From Acholoe squamosa (lineage: Eukaryota; Annelida; Polychaeta; Phyllodocida; Polynoidae), in the NCBI GenBank assembly GCA_949317995.1, contig OX439038.1, forward strand, positions 35,779,113-35,843,112: a stretch of DNA of 64,000 nt, read 5' to 3'. Every line of letters starts with the position of its first letter. Within the stretch, counting starts at the first letter, position 1. A program made the translations under genes and the position numbers. Below, piece after piece: positions 1 to 12,800 of the stretch. The notes below the pieces were generated by a model. The model worked only from the letters and a program-made list of their open reading frames with translations. It did no database searches and had not been told where the DNA came from.

Positions 1-1711
1 ATCCCTATGACAATTCTTGCTCTGATATCACCATCCGTGATGAAAGTTTGCATATAATAGCAGATTCGCCTAACACCGGCATGGTCACAGGAAGCCGAAA
101 GGTTAGGGAACCCGATATACCAGGTGCCCAGGGAGCACAGGGGAAACTCAATATCGGTGAAGAGGTAGGCGGCTATGAATTAGCCGGGGTTGGTAGTGCC
201 CACCTACCCCCGGGTCATCCTTGTCTGGAATTCCTAAAAGGATGTGGATTGACCCCCTGGTGTGAACAATGACATTCCTATCGTCACGGACACGCCTTCT
301 CTTTTAAATGGAAGGCTGGTGGTATGTTGGCCTTACTGTTAACGGAAGACCCGCTGAGTTCCTCGTTGATACCAGTGCTAGCCACTCCTGTGTCTCCAAG
401 AAATTCTACGATCTTATCCCGGACGAACATGATACTCTCTTATCGGGAGGAAATGCTCAGACGGCCGATGGCAGTAGAATGCGAACGTATGGTAGAACTT
501 GTGTGAAATTGCAACTAAATGGAATGCATGATTATGTTATGAGTACCACTGTTGCAGACATATCAGATGAGGGGATACTTGGGGTGGATTTCGCCTCCCT
601 GTATGGTGTAGTATTGGAACCACAATGAGGAGAGTTGAGTGTGAAATACCCGTATCCTGTAAAGGTGCGATGTGTACTGAGACAAGTAAGTAGTATGGCA
701 AGTGTGGCACATATTGTCCGGATCCCCGTAGGGGTAGCCTGTGACGTGCTCTTAAGGAGTGATCCCGTAATGCGAAACAAGGCTGCAGTAATAGAACCGG
801 ATGTAGTTACCCTGTCTAGTATCGGATTAACTTCCGTGGACACTATGGTAGCAAATGCATCCTGGGCAGTAGTACCGGTTTCCAATACGGGGCCAAGGCT
901 ATCTACTTGAAGAAAGGACACGTCTTTGGGAGTGTCACGCTTTCCGAAACAGTTACGAATAGTAATTTGAAACTGCCTAAAGTAACGGATACAGAAAATA
1001 TCTCAGATGACCTCCAGAAGTTTTATGAAGATACTCCATTAGAAGATCCGGAACACCAGAAAGAATTTTTGAATTCCTCCACCAATATAAAACTGCCTTT
1101 GCCAAACCTGGTGAATCATTAGGTAAGACGACTAGGGTAGTGCATAGAACAGATACTGGGGAAGCAGAACCGATTAAGATTCCCTATAGACGGTTACCTT
1201 TGGCCAAGAAGCGAGTGGCTGAAGAAGAAATCACTAAGATGTTGGATCAGGACGTGATAGTACTGTCTAATAGTCCATGGAGTAGTCCTGTATGTATGGT
1301 AACCAAGAAAGACGGTACCATCAGATTCTGTATAGATTACAGAAAGTGAAATGGGGTGACGAAAAAGAATTCGTATCCACTGCCTCGAAGATGAGATGAT
1401 AGACTCACTAGGAGGTAATAGTTGGTTTTGTACCCTCGACTTACAGTCGGGTTACTGGCAGGTAGGGATGAACCCTGCCGATATGGAGAAAACTGCGTTC
1501 TCAAGTCATATTGGATTATTTCAAAATAACGTAATGCCGTTTGGTTTGTGTAACACACCCGCAACATTTGAAGCAATGATGGAAACACTTTTGAGTGACC
1601 TGTTGTGGAAAAGATGTCTTGTATACCTTGATGATGTAATAGTATTCGGAAAAAAATTCGAAGAATGCTCTAATAATCTTAAGATGGTGTTAGAACGGAT
1701 TATTTCTAATG

Positions 1712-4700
1712 TACAGTGGCCCACAAGGGTCAAATTGAAGTTGAAGTAAAGAGTTGACTTTCACAAAAAAAAGTTAGAGTCCAAAACCAATATTAATGTT
1801 CAAAGTCAATTTCATTTCATTGCTGTCAAACTGTCAAGGTGTCAACTCATGAAAACCAACTTGTGACAGGTATCTTTTAGCATTGCATGGTGCACTCTAT
1901 GTCTTTCTATATGAACAAAGTATATACCAGCAACTACTGGGTAGCTATCGGTTCCCTCACACAATAACTGATGGTTCCACACCAAGTAGTTGTTGGTTCC
2001 AGCATCCTGTAACTGGTGGTTCCCACCCACTGTAACTGCGGTTCCACACCTATCCGCTACTGGCACTGGATCCCATACCAAGTAGCTGCTGGTTCCCACA
2101 CCCAGCACTTGGTGGTTCCCATGCACATTAGTTGCTGTTTCCTGTACCCAGTACATGCTGGTTCCCACATCCAGTAGCTGCTGGTTCCCATATAAAATGG
2201 TTCCTAACCCAAGTAGCTGCTGGATCCCACACCCTTGCTGGTTCTTGCACCCAGTACCTGCTGGCTTCCACATAGAGTAGCTGCTAGTGGTTCCCACATC
2301 CATTAGGTGCTGGTTCCCAAATAGAGTGCCTGCTGGCTCCTACATCAGGTAATTGCGAGTTCTTAAAAGAGTAGCTGTCAAAATAAGTCAATTGGGTCAG
2401 GATAGGTCAAATTAGGTCAAATATGTTGAAAATAGGTCACATTTTTTTCAAAAGTATGGGTCAAATAGCATAGGTCAAATTATGTCAAATATGGTGAAAA
2501 TAGACCAAATTGGTCAAAAGCAGGTCAATTAGGGTAGGATAGGACAAATTAGAGTAAATATGGTGAAAATAGGTCAAAAGTATGTCTATTCGGGTAGCAT
2601 AGGTCAAATTATGTCAAATATGGTGAAAATAGGCCAAATTGGTCAAAAACACGTAAATTAGGGTAGGATAGGACAAATTAGAGTAAATATGGTGAAAATA
2701 GGTCAAATTGGTCAAAAGTATGTCTATTCGGGTAGCATAGGTCAAATTATGTCAAATATGGTGAAAATAGGCCAAATTGGTCAAAAGCAGGTCAATTAGG
2801 GTAGGATAGGACAAATTAGAGTAAATATGGTGAAAATAGGTCAAATTGGTCAAAAGGAGGTCAATAAGGTCAGGATAGGTGAAATTAAGTCAAATAGGGT
2901 GAAATTAGGTCAAATTGATAAAAAGTAGGTCGATAAGGGTAGGATAGGTCAAATTAGGTCAAATATGCTGGAAAAATATGTCAAATTGGTAAAAAACAGG
3001 TCAAATAGGGTAGGATAGGACAAATTACAGTAAATATGGCGAAATTAGGTCAAATTGGTCAAAAGTAGATAAATAATATCAGGATAGTTGAAATTAAGTC
3101 AAATAGGGTGAAATTAGGTCTAATTGTGAAAAGGAAACGATAAGGGTAGGATAGGTCAAATTAGGTCAAATATGCTGGAAAAATATGTCAAATTGGTGAA
3201 AAGCAGGTCAAATAGGGTAGGATAGGACAAATTAGAGTAAATATGGTAAAATTAGGTCAAATTGGTCAAAAAAAGATAAATAATGTCAGGATAGTTCAAA
3301 TTAAGTCAAATAGGGTGAAAATAGGTCTAATTGGTAAAAAGTAGGTCAATAAGGGTAGGATAGGTCAAATTAGGTCAAATTTGGTGAAAACCAGTCAAAT
3401 TGGTCAGAAATAGGTCGAAATAGGTCAAAGTAAATCAAATTAGGTCAAACATGGTGAAAATAGGTCGAATCGGTCAAAAGTAGGTCAATTAGGTCAGGAT
3501 GGGTCAATTAAGGTCATATATAGTGAAAACAGGTCATATTCATCAAAAGTAGGTCAATTGGGTCCAATAAGGTCAGGATAGATCAAATATGGTTGAAATA
3601 GATCAAATTGGTCAAAAGTAGGTCAATTTTGTCAAAATGTAGGGTATGATAGGTGAAGTAAGGTCAAATATGCTGGAAATAGGTAAAAGTAGGTCATTTA
3701 GGTCAAATTATGTCGAAATTTGACCTAATATGACCCATTCTAACCTACTTTGACCTAATCATGATACTTTTGACTGATTTGACCTATTTTAAGATATTTG
3801 ACCTAATTTGAACTATCCTTACCTAATTGACCTTCTTTTGAACAATTTTACCTATTTTCACCATTATTTGACCTAATTTGACCTATCTTAGCCTGATTTG
3901 ACCTACTGACCTACCTTTGACCAATTTGACCTACTTTTACCATATTTGACCTGATTTAACCTCCTTGACCCACATTTAACCAAATTGACTTATTTTCGCC
4001 ATATTTGACCTACCTTAGCCTACTTTGACCTACTGGACCTAATTTTGACCAATGTGATCTATTCTTACCACCGTTGACCTAATTTGATAGAATTTGACCT
4101 GATTGACCCATTTTCAACCAATTTGACATAATTTATCCTAGTCTGACCTAATTTCATTCAATTTTACCTACTTGGAACCAATTTGACCTATTTCGACAAA
4201 TTTTAACTATCTTGACTGCTTATGACCTAGTTTCACGCAACTTTCCCAATTTGCCCATTTTTGACTTATATGACCTTTTTCATCCAGAATTTATCCAGAT
4301 CACTCTTTTGCTACTAGGAATGGGAACCGGTAGCTACTCTATATCGGAACCAGCAGCTACTGGATATGGGAACAAGTAGCTACTGTATGGGAACCAACAG
4401 CTACTGTTTTCAGAACTAGCAGCTACCTGATGTGAGAACCAGCAGGCACTCTATTTGGGAACCAGCAGGTAGTGAGTGCAGGAACCAGCATCTAATGGAT
4501 GTGGGAACCACTACCAGTTACTCTATGTGAAAGCCAGCAGGTATTGGGTACAAGAACCAGCAAGGGTGTGGGATCTAGCAACTACTTAGGTTAGGAACCA
4601 GTATATATGGGAACCAGCAGCTACCTGATGTGGGAAGCAGTAGCTACTGTATGTGGGAACCAGCATGTACTGGGTACAGGAAACAGCAACTAATGTGTAT

Positions 4701-5105
4701 GGGACTACCAAGTGCTGGGTGTGGGAACCAGCAGCTACTTGGTATGGGATCCAGTATCAGTAGCTGATTGGTGTGGAAACACCAGTTACAGTGGGTGGGA
4801 ACCACCAGTTATGGGATGCTGGAACCAGCAGCTACTTGGTATGGAACCATCAGTTATTGTGTGAGGGAACCAATAGCTACCCAGTAGTTGCTGGTATAGA
4901 CATATACAAAGACATAGAGTGTACCATGCAAAGCCAAAAGATACCTGTCACAAGTGGGTTTGCATTCATGAGTTGACACCTTGACAGCTTGACAGCAATG
5001 AAATGAAATTGACTTTGAACATTGATTTTGCTTTTGGACTTTAACTTTTTTTGTGAAAGTCAACTCTTTGCTCCAACTTCAATTTGACCCTTGTGGGCCA
5101 CTGTA
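1712..5105. mobile_element. Foldback DNA element, 3.4 kb, with long inverted arms of tandem repeats
   Basis: The ends are inverted copies starting TACAGTGGCCCACAAGGG, and the flanks carry a six-base duplication CTAATG (1706-1711 and 5106-5111) of a site that is single in the uninterrupted pol of element B. The arms stay complementary for several hundred bases. Each arm has a subterminal array of 'GGTTCCCACACC...AGTAGCTGCT' units (about 1940-2350; about 4310-4890) and then an array of 'GGTCAAATTAGGTCAAATA' units. The second array reverses orientation near 3725. The whole is one giant imperfect palindrome with no credible gene, so it needs an enzyme from elsewhere. The superfamily is open: a G and a T at the junctions are shared, so the duplication could be 4-6 bases. 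Confidence 0.88.
2370..4290. repeat. Degenerate AGGTCAAAT tandem array that flips strand at about 3725
   Basis: Roughly 1.9 kb built from short degenerate units around AGGTCAAATT, in higher-order units of about 50-140 bases (for example the repeated 'GGTAGGATAGGACAAATTAG' block near 2530, 2660 and 2800). Up to about 3725 the units read GGTCAAA; after it they read TTTGACC. The array therefore forms the loop-proximal half of the foldback palindrome. Confidence 0.85.
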
Positions 5106-5620
5106 CTAATGGTCTCAAACTGAAACCTAAGAAATGCCATATGTTCAAAAAGTCCATAAATTATCTGGGCCGTATCATTTCGGATGGGATAAAAGCTGAT
5201 CCTGAGAAAATAGAATCAGTTACGAATTGGAGTAGACCTAAATCACCTAAAGAAGTAAGGTCATTTCTAGGATTCTGTTCCTATTATCGGGAATTCACCC
5301 CTAATTATTCTAGAGTCAGTTATCCTTTGCAAATTTTAGCTAACTGGACTCCAGAAAGTAGCAAGGATAGATTTCCTTGGACCCATGAACAAGATTCTGC
5401 TTTTCGAAAGCTAAAGGATCTGTTCACAAGTACTCCCGTATTGCAATATCCCAATGAAACAGATCATTTCATACTGGATACACTTGCTAGTAATGATAGC
5501 ATTGCTGCTGCTCTATCACAGGTCCAGAAGGGAAAAGAAGTACCTATAGCTTTTGCTAGCAATACACTGAGTAGAACTCAACGTATCTACTGCACAACTA
5601 AGCGAGAGCTGTTAGCAGTA

Positions 5621-5862
5621 CCATAATCTCCCGCGTATAAGGCGCAGCTCGTGTATAAGGCGCACCCACAACTCAGAGAATGCAAGTCCATGTATAAGGC
5701 GCACCTCTAAGGGCAGATTTTTGCTAATTTAGTACTGTTCTATAGTAAAAATACCCCCCTATAAGGCGCACCCCAAACTCAAGGCAATGTCCCTCCCACG
5801 TATAAGACTCAGCAGCATTTTGTTTGGCGTATAAGATGCGCCTTATACACGGGAGATTACGG
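5621..5862. mobile_element. pogo/Tigger-like MITE, 242 bp
   Basis: Terminal inverted repeats read CCATAATCTCCCGCG at the left and CGGGAGATTACGG at the right, flanked by the dinucleotide TA on both sides (5619-5620, 5863-5864). Removing one TA and the element restores the pol reading seen in element B. The TA target and inverted ends fit the Tc1/mariner-pogo group. There is no coding capacity. The same family occurs at 24777-25864, 50013, 50200-50803, 53320-54453, 55684-55930 and 56131-58414. Confidence 0.88.
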
Positions 5863-6693
5863 TAGTAGTATACACTAAGAAGTTCAAACATTTCTTGTGG
5901 GGAACTGACTTTACTTTACGTACGGATCATTCCTCTTTAAGATGGTTATTGAACTTCCGAGATGCTAAAAGGTGCTAGGCCGATGGCTAGCCCATTTGTC
6001 CGAATATGGGCTGGAATCGCCAGATTCAGCATAGACCCAGAGTGAAGCATATTAATGCAGATGCCTTGTCTCGGATACCAATTCGGAAATGTGACAATCC
6101 GGATTGTACTAACTGTGGGGCTCATAGAGCAGTTTTGGCTGGGATTCGAAGACCTTCCGAACCCGGATTGCCAGCATATTGGAATGGTCTATGGATCACA
6201 TACGACAGTTCCAAGAAGCTGACTTGATAACTGCACAGCTACTGCAATTGGTACCAAAGGGAATATGTCCAGTCCGACTGATGGTCTCCCTGGAAAACCA
6301 AAAAATGAGGTTTCTTGCTCAATGGACCGAGCTTGAAGTCCGGAAAGGCGTGTTATACTGTTGGAAGCCATGTAATAATGGTGAGAGACTCCTACAAGTG
6401 GTTATACCACATGCTATGAGGCATGACATTATGTATTATTGCCATGGCCATCGGACCAGTGGTCATTTCGGAAGGAAACGCTCATTAGCACGTCTTTCCA
6501 AAAAATACTATTGGCCCGGCATGTCACGTGACCTGCAAAGATGGATTACTACCTGCCCGGATTATGGTAAAAACAAACCAGGACCCAGAATGGGTAAACT
6601 TCCCCTATCCCAGGAGTTGTTTGGAGTAGGATTTGCTCGAGTCGGAGTAGATTTCATCGATGGGTTTAATACAACCGCTAATGATAATACCTG

Positions 6694-7111
6694 TGTAGGG
6701 GTATGGTATTTTACACTTTAACGTTCATGCACCCGTGAGACTCAGACCTAGGTCCTTCGGGTGTGGTGGGGGAATCCGGATGGCAGGTGGCAGCACCTGC
6801 CTCTGGGTTCGTATCCACTACACCAGGGGGCCTACCACTCGTCCGCCACACGTCACGTGGCCGGTCTGAGTTTCGCGGGCTTTTCCCCTATATAAGGCTG
6901 GTCCTAGCCCTAGGTTCCTCAGTAGTGGTTTACCCACTGCTCAACCAGGTTGTTACCCGAAAGGGTAACCGAATGCACTAGCAGCATGTAGTCCTCTGAG
7001 GCTGTGATCGTATGTAACGCAAGCTCTGAAATAAAAGCTCGGTTGCCTACCCGGAAACTTTTCTCTCTCTTCGTTATGATTTAATCTAACTTAACGAGAC
7101 GAACCACTACA
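6694..7111 (+). repeat. Element B 5' LTR
   Basis: 418 bp, TGTAGGGG...CCACTACA. A TATA box (CTATATAAG) lies near 6889 and an AATAAA signal at 7029-7034, so the U3-R-U5 layout is plain. A CACGTG-type E box precedes the TATA box. The copy at 19671-20088 is the same length and appears identical. Confidence 0.95.
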
Positions 7112-7135
7112 CTGGTGCCGTGACCAGTTGGTCTT
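7112..7135 (+). promoter_or_regulatory. Element B primer-binding site
   Basis: Directly after the LTR comes C and then TGGTGCCGTGACCAGTTGG, beginning with the TGG expected to pair with a tRNA CCA end. Element C has the same sequence beside its own 5' LTR, so the site is shared across families. I could not match it confidently to a particular tRNA. Confidence 0.75.
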
Positions 7136-7154
7136 CGGGTAAGCGCAGTCAGAA

Positions 7155-9896
7155 ATGACTGAGCTGAGCCCAGTTAGGGGAAATGGCTCAAATCGTGAGC
7201 TAGACTCCCCGATGGAGGATGGTGAAATCAAGTCACCACCCCAAGGTACGGAGTGGAGGGATCCACTAGAACACTACCCTGATGGGTTAGAAGATGTAAG
7301 AAGAAACTTACATCATGAACTGGATGAATTTGGAGACTCCTTATTCATGCCAGGAGGTACTTCGAAACCTGCACCAATGCATAAAAGTACTGCTCAATTT
7401 GGTAAATTACCATTTGAGGTACCAAAGCCTAGTGCAGGTATGTTTGAAACTCCATACAGTTCTCGAATTAAACACCAAAAATGTGGATTCGAAAAGAACA
7501 AAATGGACGAGCTTGAAGACATGAGAGCTGAATACGAGAAGATCCAGAAGGATCTTATTACACTGACCGGAACCCGAGACAAGATTCTGACTGAAAACAA
7601 ACAGTTGATATCGGAACGTCTCGATTACGATCAGAGTTGTAGACGCCAACAACAATTGTTGTTGGATCAGATGGAGAAAGAAAAGCAAGATTTTCAACTC
7701 CAGCACGAACAGTATCGTGATGCACTATATACGGCGGATCTGGAATACAGAGCCTCGTATGATGAGTTGAATAGAACTAAACAAGAGTTAAATTCAACTC
7801 AATCGGCCTACGGCAAGTATCAAGAAGAGCTGAAGAAAATAGAATCAGCCTTCAAAGATGCTCGGGAAACGTACCAAAAACAGACCGATGAGCATGAAAA
7901 ACTCAAAGATCAATTGATACGCGAATCCACAGATTTGGCTGTTAAACAGACTAAAATGATGGATGATTATTCCGAACTGGAGGCTAAAGCTATCCAGATG
8001 TCAAAGTATCTAGAAGATACTGGTCGTGCAGTAGGCACTCTTGAATCAGACTTCACTGTTTCAGGAATTGCCCTAAACACGACAAGTAACCAGATGTTCT
8101 CTTTGAGGGGCAATGACGGGGTAACAGAGACAACTGTACCTCGTTATGAAGGAGTAAAGAGTCATCAGGTTAGATTTACAGATAATACCTCTATACCTCT
8201 TGGTCTAGGTACGGGAAATAAAGGGGATAATTCTGCGAGTGGAGCTAAACAAAGCCGCTCGGCAGGAAGCTCCACCTTTGACGGCGGATGGCCACAACAG
8301 TCACCTTTAGGGGGACCAAATGGCCCGTATGCCCAGTATGGATGGAATCAGTCCCAAACAGGAACGAATCCGTCCAATGGTAACACCCGGAACACGTCCG
8401 GAGGAACAACCGGACGAGCACCCGGAGGTTCCAGTACAGCTGGGGGGCAATCCGGATGTGATCAAGGATCCGGACCCTCAAGCGATCGTTCCAGGAGCAG
8501 ACCCTCTGCCAGTGGGACTGGTTTCAATAATGGAAATCAGTCGTATGGAACAGGAGGAAACACTAATCCCAATAGTGGTTTCTTTAGCTTTGGTGGAAAT
8601 ACACAACCCACCAATGGTCCAGGGCCGGCTCCCCAAACCAGTGGATACACCTTTTCACAGGTGCCTCCATACGGAGCAGGGGGATCAGGAGGTGGAGGAG
8701 GACCACCATCCGGAGGCTTTGGAAGTACATATGGTACGAATCCTCCAAGGAAAAAGAGACTCAGTCGCCGAGTATCTCTTTCTCCAGGGTTACAAGCGCT
8801 GCATGATTCTAATGCAGCGATTGCTAACTTAGGTGTTGATTGTTACAATCAAGGTCTGGACGATACGGAGATCATGGAATGGAGTAAGGGTTTAACCCTT
8901 ACTGGATCCACGAATCTGGCTCGTAGAGTAGCTAAGATACCTACCCCCTTTAATGCCAAGAACCCTTGGAAGGAGGAGTATCAAGGCTGCGCGGATGTCT
9001 TTAACTGCAATGGATGGGGTAAAGCGGAAGCTCTGCCTTATTTAGTATGCTGGTTAAAGGAAGGCGACGGAAAAGGAGCCGTGGAACAATGGAGAGATTC
9101 TCAAATAACAGGACTCTCAGCCCATATGAAGTATGATGAACTCATAGAGATTGCTTCATATTTATATGGGAATATAGTTGGAGAAGACCCTTGGCTGACG
9201 TTCACTAAAAGAACACAGAAGCCCAAGGAGTCTGCCAAAGTGTTCGGCTTAGAATGTCAACGACTGTTGCATAAAGCCAGACCTCAATGGAGACTAGATG
9301 ATGAATGCTTCCTAGATGAGATGTTTAAACAATTCATTGAAGGATTGCGGAATCAAGAACACAGGACAGTAGCCTGTGAAGCTTGGAAGAATGATGCCTC
9401 TTTGACAGATTTGTTCCAGTCCCTAGATCATTATGATCGAAAGGCCCGTATCTTTGCCGGGAAGGTACCCCAACGGATGTCAGCAATGATAATCCCGGAG
9501 GGAATACCCGAAACCGATTCATCCGAATCAGGGGAACCTGACGAAGATGAAAACGTTGGGGCCATTGGCCAAGGGAACCCCCGGTACAACCGGAACTGGG
9601 GAAAGAAACCGGGTTACGTCAAGGAGAAAGTGATCACTTCTAAACCTCCTGTGACTCAACCCGATACCAAACCCACGACGGGTCCTTCTTTATCAGAGGA
9701 CCTGGTTAACAATTTGGTAAAGAAGATTACTGAAAATCTTAGGAGGCCTAAGCCTGATAGGACTGTTGTGACATGCTTCCGATGTCAGGAAACTGGGCAT
9801 TATGCTGCCGAGTGTGAGGCAGATAAGCCAGTTTATAGAAACACTCGTTACCGGAGCAATCCGGGTAAGGAGGACTCAGTGAAGAAGGAAAACTGA
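7155..9896 (+). CDS. gag: Element B Gag polyprotein
   Basis: 913 codons from the first ATG after the primer-binding site. In order: an acidic leader; a long coiled coil (about residues 115-290); a Gly/Ser/Pro/Asn-rich low-complexity stretch (about 330-540); a capsid-like Ty3 Gag domain (about 575-790); and a zinc knuckle CFRCQETGHYAAEC (about 874-887) near the C-terminus. Gags of this class form the particle and package element RNA. It is much longer than usual because of the coiled-coil and low-complexity N-terminal half. The pol frame opens at about 9869, so gag and pol overlap by some 28 bases in a -1 relation, the arrangement Gypsy elements use for frameshifted Gag-Pol. Confidence 0.93.
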   Translation: MTELSPVRGNGSNRELDSPMEDGEIKSPPQGTEWRDPLEHYPDGLEDVRRNLHHELDEFGDSLFMPGGTSKPAPMHKSTAQFGKLPFEVPKPSAGMFETPYSSRIKHQKCGFEKNKMDELEDMRAEYEKIQKDLITLTGTRDKILTENKQLISERLDYDQSCRRQQQLLLDQMEKEKQDFQLQHEQYRDALYTADLEYRASYDELNRTKQELNSTQSAYGKYQEELKKIESAFKDARETYQKQTDEHEKLKDQLIRESTDLAVKQTKMMDDYSELEAKAIQMSKYLEDTGRAVGTLESDFTVSGIALNTTSNQMFSLRGNDGVTETTVPRYEGVKSHQVRFTDNTSIPLGLGTGNKGDNSASGAKQSRSAGSSTFDGGWPQQSPLGGPNGPYAQYGWNQSQTGTNPSNGNTRNTSGGTTGRAPGGSSTAGGQSGCDQGSGPSSDRSRSRPSASGTGFNNGNQSYGTGGNTNPNSGFFSFGGNTQPTNGPGPAPQTSGYTFSQVPPYGAGGSGGGGGPPSGGFGSTYGTNPPRKKRLSRRVSLSPGLQALHDSNAAIANLGVDCYNQGLDDTEIMEWSKGLTLTGSTNLARRVAKIPTPFNAKNPWKEEYQGCADVFNCNGWGKAEALPYLVCWLKEGDGKGAVEQWRDSQITGLSAHMKYDELIEIASYLYGNIVGEDPWLTFTKRTQKPKESAKVFGLECQRLLHKARPQWRLDDECFLDEMFKQFIEGLRNQEHRTVACEAWKNDASLTDLFQSLDHYDRKARIFAGKVPQRMSAMIIPEGIPETDSSESGEPDEDENVGAIGQGNPRYNRNWGKKPGYVKEKVITSKPPVTQPDTKPTTGPSLSEDLVNNLVKKITENLRRPKPDRTVVTCFRCQETGHYAAECEADKPVYRNTRYRSNPGKEDSVKKEN

Positions 9897-12800
9897 GAGG
9901 GGGTGTCCACAATGGCAACCGGATTACCCCCAGAGTGAGTGATTGCCATGACTGCCAGCCTATCGCAGCTTGCGGTACTGGCAAGAATCCTCTAGCGATT
10001 TCGCCCAGCAGTGAAGCTAAGGAGCCTGATCAGTTCCTTACTCATGAGGCTGGGGAGACTGATAGTACACCAGGTGTCAAGAACCGGCAGAAGAACACAG
10101 AGGGGAAACCCGATATCAGTCCAGAGGGAGCGGCCAATGAGTTGGCCAGGGTGGGGTGTGCCCAGTTCCCCCCGGGTCATCCTTGTCTCGAATTCTTAAA
10201 GGGATGTGGATTTGACCTCGGCGCTAAGACGGAACTTGCTAAGTATGCAAGTAGTCCTACCTACTTGAAAGGTAGGAGGTGGTACGCAGTTGTATCTGTG
10301 AGTGGTAGATCCGCTGAGTTTCTTGTCGATACGGGTGCTAGCCACTCCTGTATTGCTAAGAGATTCTACGATCTTTTGCCTACGAATCATGAAACTTTCA
10401 CAACGGAAGGAAATGCTCGTACGGCCGACGGTAGCATGATACAAACGTTCGGTAGAACATGTATGAGGTTCAGTCTACAGGAAGATAAGGACTTCATCCT
10501 TACCCCTACTGTGGCGAACATCGCGGATGATGGTATACTCGGTCTGGATTTTGCTGCATTATATGGAGCAAGGTTAGATTCCCAGAGGGGAATATTGGAA
10601 GTGAGAGACCCGTACCATCTCGAAGTACAATGTGTACTTAGGCAAGTAAGCAGTGTAGCCAGTGTAGCCCAGACTGTTAAGATACCACCAGGCACAGCCT
10701 GTGATGTCTTATGTCGAGCGGACAGACAGTTTTCAGGAAAAACTGGAGTTGTAGAGCCAGACATGGCCATGTTGTCAAGTATCGGATTGGAATCCGCTGA
10801 TGTTCTAGTAGCTAACGCTGCTTGGACGGTGGTTCCTATATCCAATACCGGTAACAAGACTGTCTATGTACAGAAGGATACGATCCTTGGATCGGTTGTC
10901 TTATCCGAATTGATAGAAGACTGTAAACATGTTTCGGCACCCGGAGCCCCTTCCTCACCCGAAAGGAGCCCGGAACTAGACACTCTAGTAGCCGAAAGCC
11001 ATGTAGAAAGTGATGAACAACGTGAAGCTCTAACTGACTTGTTGTACAAGTACCGTAAAGCTTTTGCAGCACCGAGTGAACAATTGGGGCGTACCGATAA
11101 AGTACTGCATACGATTGACACTGGTGAGAATGAACCTTTTAAGATTCCTTATAGAAGACTCCCACTAGCCAAAAAAAAGGTAGCTGAGGAGGAGATAGCT
11201 AAAATGCTTGAACAGGATGTAATAATTCCATCAACCAGTCCTTGGTCTAGCCCTGTGTGCATGGTGACCAAGAAAGATGGTAGCATCCGTTTCTGCATAG
11301 ATTACCGGAAATTGAATGGTATGACCAAGAAGAATTCATATCCCTTACCACGGATCGATGAGACTATAGACTCCCTTGGAGGTAAGCAATGGTATTGCTC
11401 TCTAGACTTACAATCCGGGTACTGGCAAGTGGGTATGCATCCGAAAGATATGGAGAAGACGGCCTTTTCCAGTCATATTGGATTATTCCAGTATAATGTG
11501 ATGCCGTTTGGATTGTGCAATGCACCGGCGACATTTGAAGCCATGATGGAAACTTTATTAAGTGACCTTTTATGGAAGAAATGTCTCGTCTATCTAGACG
11601 ATGTGATTGTCTTTGGAAAGACTTACGAAGAATGCTTGGAAAATTTAGGTATGGTCCTGGAAAGGATCATAACTAATGGTTTGAAGCTGAAACCCAAGAA
11701 GTGCGATCTTTTCAAAAGATCTATTAATTACTTGGGGCGAATAATCTCGAATGAAGGGATTAAAGCCGATCCGGAGAAACTGGATGCCGTGTCAAATTGG
11801 CAAGCACCCACGAATGCGAAAGAAGTTAGGTCCTTCCTCGGATTCTGTTCCTACTACCGGGACTTTATCCCAGGATATTCAAGGGTTGCCTTTCCTATCC
11901 AGAGTTTGTCCCACTGGACACCCGGGATCAGAAAGGAACGATTCCCTTGGGGACCCGAGCAAGACGAGGCCTTTATGAAAATAAAGGATTTGTTTGCTAT
12001 CACACCTGTGTTGAGATACCCCACGGAGAATGATCATTTCATTCTAGATACTGATGCTAGTAATGAAAGCATAGGAGCCGCCCTTTCTCAGGTCCAGGAT
12101 GGGGTCGAAGTTCCTATAGCCTTCGCTAGTAACACGTTGAGTAAATCTCAAAGAAACTATTGTACCACTAAACGTGAGTTGTTGGCTGTGGTGGTCTATA
12201 CGAAGAAGTTCAAGCACTTTTTGTGGGGGAGTGATTTCACTCTACGGACTGATCACTCTTCCCTCAGATGGTTATTGAACTTCAAAGATGCAGAGGGGAT
12301 GATAGGTCGCTGGTTAGCGCACCTATCCGAATTCGGTCTAAATCACAGCCAGATTGAACACCGAGCCGGGGCAAAGCATTTGAATGCAGATGCTTTGTCT
12401 AGAATCCCAGTGAGGAAATGTGCAAATGCTGAGTGCACTGATTGTGGAGCACACAATGCTGTGTTGGCAGGGGTTCGAGTTCCATTCGAAACCCATCCGG
12501 AACATGTCTTGAATTGGTCCTTGGAGACCATCAGGCAGTTCCAGAAGTCTGATGCAGTCACATCACGTTTGATTAAATTCCTTAATCAGGGTATCTGTCC
12601 CCCAAGACCCGTAGTGTCATTGGAGAACAGAGAGATGAGACGATTCTTAGCTCAATGGGCCGAGCTAAAAGTCCGGGATGGTATTCTGTTTCGATGGAAG
12701 AACCATTCTAATAGGAACAAAACCTTGCAAGTTGTCATACCTAGTGCTATGCGACGAGATATTATGTATTTCTGTCATGGACATAGAACTAGTGGGCACT

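Larger units (their letters stand above)
1..6693 (+). pseudogene. pol: Element A gag-pol remnant, 5' part
   Basis: Fossil pol of element A. From left to right one sees the aspartic protease region (about 308-630), the RT region (about 1140-1700 and on from 5106), the RNase H region (about 5450-6080) and the integrase zinc-binding and core start (about 6400-6690). Order and spacing match B once the two nested DNA elements are ignored. Sequence has drifted well away from B, so A belongs to the same lineage but is a different, older family. It is not expected to make protein. Confidence 0.88.

Noticed and set aside
1842-2303. 153-residue minus-strand frame rich in Gly/Thr/Ser
   Set aside because: It is the translated GGTTCCCACACC array of the foldback element.
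2370-4290. CRISPR-like array
   Set aside because: Units are degenerate and contiguous with no unique spacers, the array flips strand, and the DNA is eukaryotic.
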